64,000 bases of DNA from Streptomyces sp. NBC_00464 (GTDB lineage Bacteria; Actinomycetota; Actinomycetes; Streptomycetales; Streptomycetaceae), in NCBI RefSeq assembly GCF_036013915.1, contig NZ_CP107899.1, forward strand, positions 5,208,001 to 5,272,000. The letters run 5' to 3'. This document shows positions 63,803 to 64,000 of the stretch, piece after piece. The notes under the pieces were generated by a model that worked only from the letters and a program-made list of their open reading frames with translations, did no database searches and was not told the origin of the DNA. Position numbers and translations under genes: made by a program. The stretch's first letter is position 1. Each line of letters starts with the position of its first letter.

Positions 63803-64000
63803 ATGGCCCGACGCGCAGGAGCAGAGACGTACCCGGCCCGATTGCGGAAATCGGCGCACCGGGTACGCACCACGCTGCGCAGGTCCGGGGTCGACTACTT
63901 CCGCGGGGACGGATCGGACTGGATCGCCCTGGCCGCCCTGCTGCTGACCATCCCGGCCATCACCTGCGGCACCCTGCTGAACCCGGTGTGGTGCTCGCCC
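63803..64000 (+). CDS. Membrane protein, 5' part only (possible PP2C/SpoIIE-type phosphatase)
   Basis: A frame of 66 codons starting ATG at 63803 runs off the window end. It encodes a basic N-terminus (MARRAGAETYPARLRKSAHR), then VDYFRGDGSDWIALAALLLT and the start of a membrane helix. From memory, Streptomyces membrane-anchored PP2C/SpoIIE phosphatases open this way (FRGDGSDWIALAALLL), but the catalytic domain is outside the window, so the assignment is tentative. It is divergent from the Eis-type gene, with 105 bp between. Confidence 0.6.
   Translation, partial: MARRAGAETYPARLRKSAHRVRTTLRRSGVDYFRGDGSDWIALAALLLTIPAITCGTLLNPVWCSP

Overview
The window is high-GC actinobacterial DNA, almost certainly from a Streptomyces chromosome. 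Nearly every codon ends in G or C, GTG and TTG starts are common, neighbouring genes often overlap by 4 bp, and the gene families are typical of the genus (EttA, GlbO, PknG, iron SOD with a Nur box, mycobacterial-type RpiB, Eis). About 47 protein genes were supported and no tRNA, rRNA, CRISPR array, integrase or insertion sequence was seen. The character is core chromosome, with small accessory touches.

Layout. 0.37-3.1 kb (+): translation factor ettA, a 4HBT thioesterase and an unknown protein. 3.2-4.2 kb (-): a DUF2804 protein. 4.3-11.4 kb (-): an ABC exporter-like operon of two very large FtsX-type permeases and one ATPase. 11.5 kb (-): truncated haemoglobin glbO. 12.1-23.3 kb (-): a seven-gene signalling locus, read glnX, glnH, coiled-coil protein, pknG, PP2C phosphatase, vWA protein, FHA protein. 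23.7-30.4 kb (-): a sugar operon read ROK regulator, binding protein, two permeases, GH4 phosphoglycosidase, BadF-type kinase, with a visible promoter and palindromic operator at its head. 30.7-35.7 kb: an MscS channel, an HNH nuclease and a secreted GH84 glycosidase. 36.0-38.8 kb (+): a small repeat protein, malQ and a tiny membrane protein. 38.9-41.7 kb (+): a LysR gene broken by an in-frame stop, allantoicase and an unknown protein. 41.7-53.7 kb: two M1 aminopeptidases (pepN paralogues) around a DUF1203 protein, asd, a subtilase and a DUF559-type protein. 53.9-64 kb: a DsbA-like protein, a DUF4232 lipoprotein, sodF, two related amino-acid permeases flanking bioY, rpiB, a Nei/Fpg glycosylase, an Eis-type acetyltransferase and the start of a membrane protein cut by the window end.

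How the genes work together. The clearest system is the PknG locus. GlnH (extracytoplasmic binding protein), GlnX (four-helix membrane protein) and PknG form the amino-acid sensing route known from mycobacteria. Here they sit in one block with a phosphatase, a vWA protein and a phosphopeptide-binding FHA protein. PknG, the phosphatase and the FHA protein all carry paired N-terminal zinc ribbons, which suggests one physical complex. The sugar operon implies ABC uptake followed by cytoplasmic phosphorylation and GH4 cleavage, instead of the usual PTS route. Other points for a second look are the repeat-protein ORF ahead of malQ, the LysR nonsense codon, the GH84 enzyme with Gln-Asp in place of the catalytic Asp pair, and a 24-25 bp interspersed repeat present five times.
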